Source of the DNA: Zygnema cylindricum
Lineage: Eukaryota > Streptophyta > Zygnematophyceae > Zygnematales > Zygnemataceae
Length of the DNA: 64,000 bases
Direction: 5' to 3'
Assembly (NCBI GenBank): GCA_037447655.1
Contig: JBBHKE010000487.1
Location: 62,001-126,000, forward strand
In this document: positions 22,197 through 32,639 of the stretch, in pieces
Layout: every line of letters starts with the position of its first letter
Position numbering within the stretch: the stretch's first letter is position 1
Program-made: the position numbers and the translations under genes
The notes under the pieces: generated by a model
Told to the model about the DNA's origin: nothing
The model's input: only the letters and a program-made list of their open reading frames with translations
The model's database searches: none

Positions 22197-22758
22197 CAAT
22201 ACTTGTTTAATTAGAATTTATTTTGTCTTTAATTCCAAAAGACATTTTTAAGTTTACCTTTTTTTGTATATCCAATAGTTCTTAGGTCACAAATTGGTAA
22301 AAATATTGCAACCTTTCTTATGTTTTAGTTTAAAACAATTTTTGTAGCCCTTGTGACATTTGCCTGAATATGGGAACATTAATTGATAAGAATATGTTGA
22401 TTCCTTGCAAAAGCATTGTTGTATAATACTTCCATTCTAGTGCCTTTTTGTTTTCACGCATGAAAATGAAAGACAAATGTTTAAGTGAATTTCTACTAGA
22501 CATAGATGTTTGATTGTAATAGTTCTATCCGTCACCTTCAACTGCATTTCTATAAAGTATGATTGTGCATGCTTCTGGCCTGAGGGTAGGGATCCGTATA
22601 GGGAAATTTTATCTGACTAACTAGTTTTCAGCTCTTCATAGGGAGAACAAAAATTCAGCGAAAACACATTAGTGTTTTAGCAATATTATTGCTTGGTTAG
22701 TCTTAGATGAAACTATGATGATGGTATCAAAGTGATTTTTGGAATCTTGTATTTTGCA
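22197..22758. other. Non-coding AT-rich sequence, probably intron of the F5/8C gene
   Basis: No coding signal is visible. It ends in a pyrimidine-rich acceptor (TTGTATTTTGCAG) just before a lectin-like exon, so part of it may be intron. Confidence 0.35.
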
Positions 22759-22922
22759 GAGAACTTTGCCTTCAACAAGCTAGTTGAATTAAGTAGCACT
22801 TATATTGACGTCGACGGGGTTTTGGACGAGAGTTATTTTGGAGTAGACGGTTTTAGCTCGGGGAGGTGGTTTCATACTTATCCTAAGCCAGTCAATTGGT
22901 GGAAAGTGGATTTGCTCGACAG
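22759..22922 (+). pseudogene. Exon of an F5/8 type C (fucolectin-like) gene, left half
   Basis: After a plausible acceptor the frame reads ENFAFNKLVELSSTYIDVDG, then FGVDG, RWFHTYP and NWWKVDL. This follows the F5/8C pattern: N-x-A-x-N-K, then SS-x-Y, then DG, then W-x-H-T, then WW-x-VDL. Such domains bind sugars or phospholipids outside the cell. It is cut by a complete minus-strand copia and appears to resume at 29414. No upstream exons were identified. Confidence 0.65.
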
Positions 22923-23875
22923 TGCAATTATGTGTCCTCCATTGGACTACAGAATACAGGAAGCCTCTAGATAGTGTTTAACTAACCCACTTTAAGCCAC
23001 GACCACTTCTGTCCAAGAAGGCAAACTGACAATTTGACTGCACCCCTGTGCAGCCTAGACTCCCTTGAGTCCGTAGCAAAAAGAATCACTGAATAGGGTG
23101 GCAAAGATGCCAAATTATACAAACTCTCAGAGAGAGAGGACTATCTACCTAAATTTTCCTAAGTCCTAGTTTTTCCTAATTCCCTCTCACACCTCCTATC
23201 TACTGCCTGTACGAACCAATCACAAAACTGTATAGTACTCGAAAGTACTACTGCCGATGTACTTTCTGTACGACCTCTGTACGACAAGGCCATTAAGTGG
23301 ACGCGTGTCCATTTTCCACTCGTCCGTACGCTCCTCGGAATTCCCGCGACCGAATGATGTCTTCCCACGTGGCGCCAGGTCATGCCACGTCACTAAATGC
23401 CAAAATGACCATTCCGGGATTTTGGCGATGATGTGCGCCGTTAGATTTGACGCGAAATTCAATCTCGGCCGTAATAAATACTTTCGCGATATTTGTTTCG
23501 TTGTCGAAACAAAATTTTGAAGAACTGTATCTATGTGTGGCGTTAAGGGTTTCAGTTAAATGATTCTAGTACATTATAATAGTTTAAATAGTAATGAAAC
23601 CCTATATCTCCTAACGGACTTCTACGACACAGTGGTTTAGAGCTAACGGCTACGCCGTGCTCTGCCGGTAAGGGGTTCGAGTCCTGCCGGACTCAAACTT
23701 TTGTAGAGAGTGGCTTAAGCCAGTCTTTAGTCCTTCCTATGGAGTTGAGGCAGCCATGGCTCCATTGCTCTCTCTCTCTCTCCTTCAATGACTACAGATA
23801 GAGGCAGGCTGCCTACATTTTCTTTTCTAATAAATTTAGACCTAGAAAATATACTAAAAACTACTTATTTCAACA
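22923..23875 (-). repeat. Family A 3' LTR of the minus-strand element
   Basis: On the plus strand it runs TGCAATTATGTGTCC to TTTCAACA. It is about 75 bases shorter than the 5' LTR, mainly through a small deletion near 23095 and another near 23505. The tRNA-like block with B-box GGTTCGAGTCC is at 23674-23684. Confidence 0.85.
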
Positions 23876-23893
23876 CTCCCCTTATTTTCTAGT

Positions 23894-24250
23894 CTAATTA
23901 AAATTTTCTTTTAAGCCACATTTTTCCCTACAATATTTTAACTTTGGAGAGGGCACAAGTTTTGTCATCATGTCAGCCACCATTTCCTCATAGGATCTAT
24001 ATACAAGATTCACTATTTTATTCTCCACTTTTTCTCTTACAAAACTTAATCTTATGTCCATATGTTTAGCCTTAAAATGATGTTTTGGATTGGCTGCAAT
24101 TGCTATGGCCACTTGATTATCACAAAAAACTTCATGCACTCCCTCTTTCATATACCCCAGTTCTTGCATTAAGGACTTGACCCACATCAACTCTTTCACA
24201 GCACAACAAGAGGCCATGTACTCAGCCTCCATAGTGGACTGAGCAACCAC
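23894..24250 (-). pseudogene. Family A RNase H C-terminus
   Basis: The frame gives QSTMEAEYMASCCAVKEL, VFCDNQVAIAI and HHFKAKHMDI, and ends after PSPKLKYCREKCGL. It is out of frame with the RT segment because of the tandem duplication to its right, so it is a separate open frame only by accident. Confidence 0.85.
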
Positions 24251-24474
24251 CTTTTATTGCTTACTGCTCCAACAACAAGCACCTTCCCCAACATACAACA
24301 CATACCACTCCCTCTTTCATATACCACAGTTCTTGCAAAAAAGACTTGACCCACGTCAACTCTTTCACAGCAGAACAAGAGGCCATGTACTCAACCTCCA
24401 TAGTGGACTGAGCAACCACCTTTTGTTGCTTACTGCTCCAACAACAAGCACCTTCCCCAACATACAACACATAC
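24137..24474. repeat. 169-bp tandem duplication in RNase H
   Basis: Two adjacent copies (24137-24305 and 24306-24474) begin CACTCCCTCTTTCATATACC and differ at few bases. 169 is not a multiple of three, so the duplication shifts the reading frame. Confidence 0.8.
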
Positions 24475-25500
24475 CCAGAAGTGCATCGTCTCATAGGTGC
24501 GTCCCCATAACTGGCATCACTCCAAGTAGTGATGGCAGTGTGCTCCCCTCCCAAATGCAACCATAACTCTCTAGTTCCCACCACATATCTCATGACTCTG
24601 TTGGCTGCCTCCCAATCCCTCTTCCTAGGATCATTAAGACTCCTACTGAGTACACCAACTGCCGCCGCTATGTCCGGCCTGGTACAATTTATAAAATAGA
24701 TTAAGCTTCCTACGACCTGTCTATAAGGGATAGACTTCATGAACTCTCTCTCCTCTGGACTCATCTGATCGTCTAAGATCATCACTCCTCCTTCTACACT
24801 CCCATCACTTACTTTTTTCAAGTCCATGGGAGTGGTATAACTGTTAGCATTTTCCATCTGGAATTTCTCAAGCATATTACCTATTGCTTCTTTCTGAGTA
24901 AGTCTGATAATCTTCTTCCCCCTATCTCTCTCCATTTGGATCCCCAAAATATATTTTGCCTCCCCTAAATCCTTCATATCAAATTTGCCCCTAAGATCTT
25001 TCTTTAGCCTATTGATATTCTCCAAAGACTTACTTAACACAAGCAGATCATCCACATAAATTGCAATAAAAATCACACCATTATCATCTTTAAACATATA
25101 GATAGAATAGTCAGAGCTGATCCGGATGTATCCAAGATCGGTGAGAAACTCATCTAGTTTCTTATTCCACTGTCGGGGAGCCTGTTTCAGTCCATATAAG
25201 GACTTTATGAGCCTACAGACTTTGCTCTCTTCTCTTTCTTCCACCAACCCCTCGGGTTGCCTCATAAAAATTTCTTCCTCTAACTCACTATTAAGAAAAG
25301 CAGTCTTAATGTCCATCTGGTGTATTTCCATGTCTTCCGCTGCGGCCAGACTGAGGAGAATCCTTACCGATGGGAATCGAACAACTGGAGCAAAGGTCTC
25401 CTCATAGTCAATCCCCTCTTTTTGGGTGAACCCCTTCGCTACCAATCGAGCCTTATACCTCTCAATTGTATTATCTGGGTTAAGTTTTAGTTTAAATACC
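24261..25500 (-). pseudogene. Family A reverse transcriptase and RNase H start, minus strand
   Basis: From the first codons after a TAG (the Trp position in GCK*VFKLKL) the frame stays open for nearly 400 codons. It contains VAKGFTQKEGIDYEETFAPV, the catalytic-Asp block HQMDIKTAFLNSELEEEIF, SLYGLKQAPRQW, the IAIYVDDLLVLSKS motif and the RNase H start TWSDASYGDAPMRRCTSGYV. The canonical TAFLN version is kept here, unlike the plus-strand copy. The frame fails at the 169-bp duplication. Confidence 0.9.
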
Positions 25501-25877
25501 TATTTACATCCAATAGGTTTTCTGTCTGGAGGGCAATCCGCTAGTTCCCATGTATTTGCTTCCATGATAAAAGCCAACTCATCATTTATGGCTCTAATCC
25601 ATCTTTCTTTCTCTGGACTATTCACTGCCTCTAAGTAAGACTGAGGCTCATCTGGGTGAGATAGGTTAGTTACTTTATGAGCTGCTTGTTTTTCCTATAT
25701 CCTTTTGCTCCTCCTCGTTCCTCCCTCAAATTCCGAAGCTGGAATGGATGGAAGTCTTGGATTTCTTCTCATTGTCTCATCGGCTCCCCTGTCCATGGAA
25801 ACCGGTTCTTGTCCCGCTTCTTCTATCTCCTCGAAGTCCATGGGAGTATGTGAGGTTTCCGGTGAGTCTCTTGCATC

Positions 25878-27665
25878 TTAGATCTCCCCTGAATCTGCAA
25901 TCACGGTTTCACTCATGTCCCTTTCGGGGACGACCGAGTTCTCCTCACTTTCGGACTCAAATCTGATTCTTATCTTCTTTGTATATTTGAAGGGGTCAAA
26001 TGACTTCCCTTCATCCATGACAACTAAGTGTTTGACCAAAATAATATCTTTCTTTGCTAAGTCATAGACTCTATATCCCTTAACATCCTCATCATATCCC
26101 ACAAAGTATCCAGGTTTTCCCTTAGCATCTAGTTTCCAGTTTTTCCTGTCCGTGTCAAGACTGTAAACTTGGCTACCAAATACTTTAAGGTGTGAGATAT
26201 CTGGTTTCCTTCCAACCCATCTCTCATAAGGTGTCACTCCCTTTACAGCTGAGGTAAGGACTCTATTTTTATTATAGTTGGCACAGTTCATTGCCTCTGC
26301 CCAAAATCTCTTTCCTATTTTCTTGTCTTCTAACATACTGCATGCACTATCTCCTAATATTCTATTCAACCTCTCACCTACCCCATTTTGTTCCGGGTTA
26401 TATGGTACAGTTTTTTGGTGTTGCACTCCCTCATCTCTCAGATATTCCTCAAACTGGTTAGAGGTATACTGCCCCCCATTATCACTCCTTATCCTCTTAA
26501 TAGGGGTTTCATGCAATTTCTTACTCCATGCTTTATATTCTTTGAAGTAAGTTGATGCTTCAGACTTATTTTTCAAAAAGTAGACTCTAAAGTATCTAGA
26601 CCAATCATCAGTTATTGTCATCATAAACCTCTTTCCTCCAACCGAAGGTACTTTTGCAAGTCCCCAAATGTCTATGTGGACCAAATCTAACACTTTTTCA
26701 CCTCTATATGTGGCGGCTTTGGGAAAGGGAAGTCTGTGAGCCTTACCTTGAGCACAACCACTACAATCATCCATCATTTCATTATCTCCAAACTGAATGC
26801 CATCTACTACCCCAAGATTTTTCATTTCCCTTAACCTATTAAGATGCACATGCCCCAACCGCTTATGCCAAATCATCACCTTAGGAACACCAACATAGTA
26901 AGCATTCTTCTCTTCATTACTCAAGTTAAGCCTAAACATTCCTTGGCTACCCTTATCTGTTGTAAAGTAAACTTCATCCCGATACTTAGCTGTAAAGACT
27001 CCCTTTCTAGTGAAAGTATCAAACTCTTTGTCATCTAACACAGACGTAGAGACAAGATTTTTACTCAGCTGAGGAATGTAAAGTACATCTGAGAATGTAA
27101 GTATGGAAGTCTTACCCTCCACTAAGACTTTCAGATCTACTGATCCCACTAGAGCTGTAGTAACCACTCTCCCATCCCCATACTCTACCTCTACTGTAGG
27201 AATCTTTCTTAACTTAGTGAAGAGTTCTTTATCACGACACATATGCATGGATGCACCTGAGTCGATGATCCATCCTTCATGTGGAGCTTCTCGAATTGCT
27301 CCAAAGGCACACTTTTGCCTCCGAGGGATCTCCTTCTCCTCCAAATTCTCGTCAAGAAGGAGCTCCCCATCCTCCTCAGATGACTCATCCTCGGTTTCTC
27401 CTGACACTTTTGTAACCACAAGTGCCTTTTTCTTCCCTTCGGAAGAACCTCCTCCACTGTTCTCTTGGAGCCTCAACTCTGGTAGCTTGACACAATCTGC
27501 AATAAAGTGTCCCGGCATTTTGCAATAATGACAAAGACCCTTTGGGGGCCTCTGTCCCCCAGACAGATCTCTTTCCCCTCTATAAGGTTTCTTCGGGTCC
27601 TTCCCCCATCGGTCCCCTCCTGCTGCTAGAGCTTGAATGCTCTTTCGTACTCTCCTAATCTCCAT
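25878..27665 (-). CDS. Family A Gag C-terminus, protease and integrase, intact frame
   Basis: 595 residues without interruption. In order: nucleocapsid knuckle CHYCKMPGHFIADC (about residues 43-56), protease WIIDSGASMHMC (about 132-143), GAG_pre-integrase with WHKRLGHVHLNRLREMKN and the CSGCAQGK cysteine pair, then the integrase core with VHIDIWG, IRSDNGGQYTSNQF and QNGVGERLNR as the D-D-E triad, then HLKVFGSQVYSLD and the GYDEDVKGYRVYDL stretch. It resembles a Gag-Pol segment whose cleavage would yield protease and integrase. The upstream part of gag is separated only by stops near 27665-27735. The start Met is not biological. Confidence 0.9.
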   Translation of the reverse strand: MEIRRVRKSIQALAAGGDRWGKDPKKPYRGERDLSGGQRPPKGLCHYCKMPGHFIADCVKLPELRLQENSGGGSSEGKKKALVVTKVSGETEDESSEEDGELLLDENLEEKEIPRRQKCAFGAIREAPHEGWIIDSGASMHMCRDKELFTKLRKIPTVEVEYGDGRVVTTALVGSVDLKVLVEGKTSILTFSDVLYIPQLSKNLVSTSVLDDKEFDTFTRKGVFTAKYRDEVYFTTDKGSQGMFRLNLSNEEKNAYYVGVPKVMIWHKRLGHVHLNRLREMKNLGVVDGIQFGDNEMMDDCSGCAQGKAHRLPFPKAATYRGEKVLDLVHIDIWGLAKVPSVGGKRFMMTITDDWSRYFRVYFLKNKSEASTYFKEYKAWSKKLHETPIKRIRSDNGGQYTSNQFEEYLRDEGVQHQKTVPYNPEQNGVGERLNRILGDSACSMLEDKKIGKRFWAEAMNCANYNKNRVLTSAVKGVTPYERWVGRKPDISHLKVFGSQVYSLDTDRKNWKLDAKGKPGYFVGYDEDVKGYRVYDLAKKDIILVKHLVVMDEGKSFDPFKYTKKIRIRFESESEENSVVPERDMSETVIADSGEI

Positions 27666-28386
27666 TGTGTTTTCCTACACAAGTATCATCCTGACTACTG
27701 TGTTCCATTTCCATGAACTATCAGGAATTCCCTATACTCGGTACACTATGTTTTCGAACTCATCTGGTAATTTCATGATAAGGGTGTTAACTTTCATTTT
27801 CATTGTACCTGTCCACCCGGCACTTTCCATTTCCATATACAAACAAGAAAGATCATTACAGTAATCTAACATCTTTCCTCCTTTGTAAGTGTAACTCAAT
27901 AGCTTTTGCTCAGCCAACTGGAGCTCCTGAATAGTTCCACCTCTATAAATCTCCACTAAACTCTCCCACAACTCCTCTGCCTTGTAAATGTGAAGATGAG
28001 GAGTGGTCAAACCTTGAGTGAGGTGCCTCACAATTAAGTTCTTGGCAGCCATGTTTACATCCTCCCACATTTTAGTATCATTCTCCACGATCTTCACGGT
28101 CGCCGCTCCCGATACTCTGGCAATAGGAGTGAGGGGTGTCTCCTTCCCTTTTTCCTTTTCGGACACACTGCTGTTCCCATCATCTGCCTCCTCCGCTGAG
28201 GCAGCCGTTGTTGCAGAAAACCTTACTCCCCCAAATCCTGGTGGAGTTCCCGAAGGTGGACGTTTCACTTGTCCACTGACGATACCCCAGTATCGCTTTT
28301 CACACAAAGCTCCCATCATCATGGCTTCCCTATAGATGAACCCAGATCCATTGAAGGTGGGCACCCTAGAGGGTGGGCCCATAACC
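27666..28386 (-). pseudogene. Family A gag N-terminal part, minus strand
   Basis: It starts at the ATG in the primer-binding site (MGPPSRVPTFNG) and contains MMMGALCEKRYWGIVSGQ, NLIVRHLTQGL, a UBN2-like EELWESLVEIYRGGT and MKLPDEFENIVYRV. A stop follows at 27732. The next ~60 bases match gag with further stops before the intact frame at 27665. An ATG 21 bases earlier, inside the LTR end, is also in frame. Confidence 0.85.
28372..28386 (-). promoter_or_regulatory. Primer-binding site, minus-strand family A
   Basis: On the plus strand GGTGGGCCCATAACC lies directly against the LTR (28387). It is the exact 15-mer seen at 14955-14969, in antisense orientation, and contains the gag ATG. Confidence 0.8.
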
Positions 28387-29413
28387 TGCAATTTTGTGTC
28401 CTCCATTGGACTACAGAATACAGGAAGCCTCTAGATAGTGTTTAACTAACCCACTTTAAGCCACGACCACTTCTATCCAAGAAGGCAAACTGACAATTTG
28501 ACTGCACCCCTGTGCAGCGTGGACTCCTTTGAGTCCGTAGCAAAAAAAATTATTGAAAACGGCCAACCAGCCGATAAATTATATGGTGGCAAAGATGCCA
28601 ATTTATGCAAACTCTCAGAGAGAGAGGACTATCTACCTAAATTTTCCCAAGTCCTAGTTTTTCCTAATTCCCTCTCACAGCTCCTATCTACTGCCTGTAT
28701 GAACCAATCACAAAACTGTATAGTACTCGAAAGTACTACTGCCGATGTACTTTCTGTACGACCTCTGTACGACAAGGCCATTAAGTGGACGCGTGTCCAC
28801 TTTCCACTCGTCCGTACGCTCCTCGGAATTCCCGCGACCGAATGATGTTTTCCCACGTGGCGCCAGGTCATGCCACGTCACTAAATGCTATAATGACCAT
28901 TCCGAGATTTCGGCGATGATGTGCGCCGTTAGATTTGACGTAAAATTCAATCTCGGCCGTAGTAAATACTTGCACGATATTTGTTTCGTTGTCGAAACAA
29001 AATGCGCGATATCCATTTCAAACAAGTACAGTACTTTGTATTTTGTAGAACTGTATCTATGTGTGGCGTTAAGGGTTTCAGTTAAATGATTCTAGTACAT
29101 TACAACAGTTTAATTAGTAATGAAACCCTATATCTCCTAACGCACTTCTACGACAGAGTGGTTTAGAGCTAACGGCTACGCCGCGCTCTGCCGGTCAGGG
29201 GTTCGAGTCCTGCCGGACTCAACCTTTTGTTGAGAGTGGCTTAAGCCACTCTTTAGTCCTTCCTATGGAGTTGAGGCAGTCTCTTTCTCTCCTTCAATGA
29301 CTACAACAAGTATGGGGGCGAGAGAGAGTGAAGAGATAGAGGCAGGCTGCCTACATTTTCTTTTCTAATAAATTTAGACCTAGAAAATATACTAAAAACT
29401 TATTATTTCAACA
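28387..29413 (-). repeat. Family A 5' LTR of the minus-strand element
   Basis: On the plus strand it runs TGCAATTTTGTGTCC to TTTCAACA. It contains the clearest tRNA-like block (about 29150-29225; B-box GGTTCGAGTCC at 29200-29210). The part that would hold the promoter includes ATATAATTTATCGG on the minus strand near 28582. Confidence 0.85.
29150..29225 (+). other. tRNA-like segment with B-box in the LTR, antisense to the element
   Basis: TTTAGAGCTAACGGC resembles the D-arm, and CAGGG-GTTCGAG-TCCTG forms a 5-bp stem with a 7-base loop like a T-arm and contains the B-box GGTTCGAGTCC. No complete acceptor stem can be drawn, so I do not call a tRNA gene. The same block recurs in every family A LTR. 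Confidence 0.55.
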
Positions 29414-29600
29414 TGTATATGGTTGGTAAAGTGGAGCTATACAACCGCAATGTTGTACTTTTGGTTTTCCGTGTAGTGTATGTTGGTGGCGTATGACAGG
29501 CGTCCAGGACTATATCACCAACTCGAGCGTTTCCTGCAATACGAATGGATCCGAGAGTTATGCAGAGGCATACTTTTACTATGATGGTGGAAATGTCGAC
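29414..29600 (+). pseudogene. F5/8 type C exon, right half, frame-shifted
   Basis: Directly after the copia LTR one frame reads MVGKVELYNRN and then VVYVGG, the part of an F5/8C/fucolectin domain that follows WW-x-VDL. A second frame, from about 29500, reads DYITNSSVSCNTNGSESYAE with the expected Cys. The frames do not connect, so the exon was mutated after or before the insertion. It merges at about 29590-29600 into a truncated LTR. Confidence 0.55.
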
Positions 29601-30229
29601 GTGTGTCAAATCATGATTAGTTCTTGTAATCTCCAAAATTCCCGTAATCCAATGTTATCACGCCACGTGTCATCTGACGTGGCAAAGACCGTAAAACGCC
29701 AAAAGTGCCTTTTCCGTGATCGCGGCGCCTATCGCGGCCGTCCGATCAAAACCGGCTATAATCCTAGCCGCTGAAATTCGTCGCGCGGTATTTGTTTCGC
29801 TATCAAAGCAAATGCGCGGTATCCGTTCTGTCCCCATATCGTACTTCGTAATAAATCAAACTGTATCTATGCGCTAAGTATCTATTCGCCGTTAAACGAA
29901 TTAATCTACATGTGACGATTTATATATTTATCAAACCCTATATATCGTAATATGTGTCCTAGACTTAACGGCTAGAGCTAACGGCTACTTCAAATTGACG
30001 GACGGAAGGGACCAGGATCAACTCCTGGGTCCGTCAACTAACTTTTGTTAAGTCTACCTAATTTACCCCCTGTCTTCTCTAGAGAGCTTTGGCAGCCATG
30101 GCTCTAGCTCCATATCCAGCCTTCAGTGACTACAACAAGTGTGGGGAATTGGAGAGGGGAGTTAGAGGCAGACTGCCTCTACCTTTTTCTATCCTATTTA
30201 CAAACCTAGAAAATACAAAAATATCAACA
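29600..30229 (-). repeat. Truncated family A-type LTR
   Basis: On the plus strand it ends ATATCAACA like other minus LTRs. It contains the CACGTG-rich segment, the CGCGGTATTTGTTTCG box and the tRNA-like block (about 29960-30050, with GATCAACTCCTGG in place of a perfect B-box). The part beyond about 29600 towards the U5 end is missing. It is more diverged than the neighbouring LTR. Confidence 0.65.
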
Positions 30230-30329
30230 AGTCGTACCACTCGTAAAAAGACAAGTAACTTTACAAACATAACTCGATAGCAAGTCTCAATATTAGAACC
30301 AATAAGTAATGTTGTCCGTACAATCAGTC

Positions 30330-30693
30330 TAGTGTTATGTATCGGGTAAAAACTTATCGCGGTAAAACAGACACTGATAGTTATCGAATTCCAAAAGGTG
30401 AGGGGTACCGATATGTTTATACAAATAGTACGGTACATGTGGTACAAAATCAATGTACCGAATGAGTACAGAGATGTTGCGACACGGGGGTGCGTGCTTT
30501 TGATTTTTTTTTCACAATACATTCCGTACAGAGTACGGAGTTATCGCCGATAGTTGTTGAACAAGTATCGTCGCGATTATCGTTTCTTTATCGCGATAAC
30601 ATCCGTACCGTTATATACAATATCTTGATTATCAATAGGCCTTAAAAAAAAACATATCGGTTATCGGCAAATGGCTACCGATACACGACATTA
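30330..30693. mobile_element. hAT-like MITE, diverged
   Basis: Left end TAGTGTTATGTATCGG and right end CCGATACACGACATTA form an imperfect terminal inverted repeat. The interior is rich in TATCGCGATA-like palindromes, as in the element at 44187-44612. No matching 8-bp target duplication is visible. Confidence 0.5.
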
Positions 30694-30797
30694 ATAATTT
30701 AAAAACCCTCCAATGGAACAATGGCCTTAGACATAAAAAAATATCCTTTGGATGACAGACAATTTGTTGGTGTGCACATGTGCCCACCTTATAAAAG

Positions 30798-30974
30798 GTA
30801 ATAACTCTAAATCGGTAGCGATTTTTTTTTGACCAAAAATCAAAATAGCGTCAACACCACTATTCAAAGGAGTGAACTACAACCTATTTTGTTTGGACAC
30901 TAAGTAATTATCATACATTCTTATTTTACATTTTACAAATAAATCCTTAAAGCTAATAATGATGAGAAGTGTGA
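30798..30974. mobile_element. Decayed TA-type MITE remnant
   Basis: The right end (CTAATAATGATGAGAAGTGT) and the interior (GACCAAAAATCAAAATAGCGTCAACACCACTATT, split by changes) resemble the MITE at 33549-33751. The left end is hardly recognisable. Confidence 0.3.
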
Positions 30975-32639
30975 CTCTCCCACCAAGATATCAAGCTGCA
31001 ATCAGTTGCTAAAGAAAAAATAGACAAAAAATCATGATTTTACTTCCAAAGCAAAAAATAAGGGGAATAATGGGTAGTGTACCTTTCCAACCACGATATC
31101 AGGTAGGAATCACATGCTAAATAAAAAGTGCACATTATATGATGACTTTTACTTCGAAAAGAAAAAGTGAGTGGATCTTTTCCTTGAAACCAAAAATAGC
31201 TTGAATGGCTAATAACCAGATTACGAACTAGCTTTCGTATATTTTTGTGACCAAATTCCAACCTCCAAACCTAAACCTTAACCACCAACTAACGATCTGA
31301 TAAAATTATGCTACGCGTTAATTTACCACGCTTTATGGAGCACCTGTTAATGCCTTTGCCATCGAGCCTAACATATCCCTTCACCAATGAATTCAACTGC
31401 TCTAACAAATACCTTACGTGATCCAAGCAGAATTCATTCCATGCAATATAACCACTATCTAATAGCATGTCCTAACAAAAATTGTCCGAAACAAAACATG
31501 TTTTCTCCAAGGGCAATTGAATCCATGGAATTTCATCCGTCGTGAAATTTGTTGAATTTTAACATTCCGTGTTTATAACAATGCGGAATCCCATTCCGCA
31601 TCTTGATTTTTTTATTTTGACCATGTATCGCCGTAAGGTTTGATGTCAAATGGTTTGATAAAGGTTTGATTTCCAAGATTTACATGCTTTATTCTCCTTT
31701 GAGAACTCAAATTCATCTACATTCACATGCTATTCAACGGCCATAAAATTTGCTTAGATATTGGGGAAGAAGTCATGGCCACCCCACAGCTTATAACAGT
31801 CCCGTTTGGGCACTCCATGCCAGAACAACTTATATTTCTCCAATTGCCACAAAAAATTAGCAATTCACGTGTTGTCCGCCCAATTTTTTTTATTGTTCAC
31901 TAACATTGTGTACTTGTAGCCATGCACAAACGGACAAAACATAACGAATCGTGAAATTTTCCTCGTCGTTTAAAATCGTCTAAAATTTTGAACACTTTTG
32001 ACACATGGGAGGATGTTTTCTTTTTTTTGGAGTGGTGATACTTTCACTTAAAACACATCGCTGATGTGTTTTAAAACAAACTTTGAATAAGATGTTTCTT
32101 GTCGTGGCGGTAGGTCGAAAAGCACAAGACGACAACATGTAGCACATTCTAAGTTCGACGATGACGCAAATTGTACTTCTATTTTATTCACTTCTTTGTA
32201 CGATTATAACCTAAAGCGTTACAACACGAAAAATTTGAGGGAAACGACAAGAAAAACCCTTACTTTCGCACATAGGGACACGACCTAAGCTTGTGTGTCA
32301 TAAAACTAATAATTTGAAATGGTCTTTTGGATTTTAGTGAAGATCCGTGTACTACTTTTACGAGTGTTGCAATGTGATGTTAAAATTGTAACTTTGAAAA
32401 GAGACGATTTTAGAAGCGGGTACAACTTGTGATGCTTGACAACGACAATATCACTTGTGACGATTGGTGACGTCTACAAAATCAACAACAGTTATAGACA
32501 AAAAAATAAAGACAATCACGCATAACACGATGTCCCTCAAATTTACATCTTGTATTTTCAATTATACGAATACATCATCTTCCACACATTGAATTATTCC
32601 ATGGTATGCGAGAATTAACCAAACCCAAATTAATCATTA
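30975..32639. other. AT-rich stretch without recognisable gene
   Basis: I see no domain on either strand. It may contain the eroded gag region of the copia remnant that follows. Confidence 0.3.

Larger units (their letters stand above)
22923..29413 (-). mobile_element. Full-length family A copia, minus strand
   Basis: 5' LTR 28387-29413, primer-binding site 28372-28386, gag-pol, purine tract and 3' LTR 22923-23875. It is the most complete element in the window, about 6.5 kb. Coding capacity is broken by stops in gag (near 27665-27735) and before RT (a Trp codon turned into TAG near 25500), and by a 169-bp tandem duplication in RNase H. No clear 5-bp target-site duplication is visible (left GACAG, right TGTAT), yet the F5/8C exon continues on the far side. 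Confidence 0.9.

Noticed and set aside
29150-29225. A functional tRNA gene
   Set aside because: Only a T-arm and a D-arm-like part fit; no complete acceptor and anticodon stems, and the block recurs in every LTR of the family.
22918-29418. 5-bp target duplication around the complete minus-strand copia
   Set aside because: GACAG and TGTAT do not match; alternative LTR ends give at best two shared bases.
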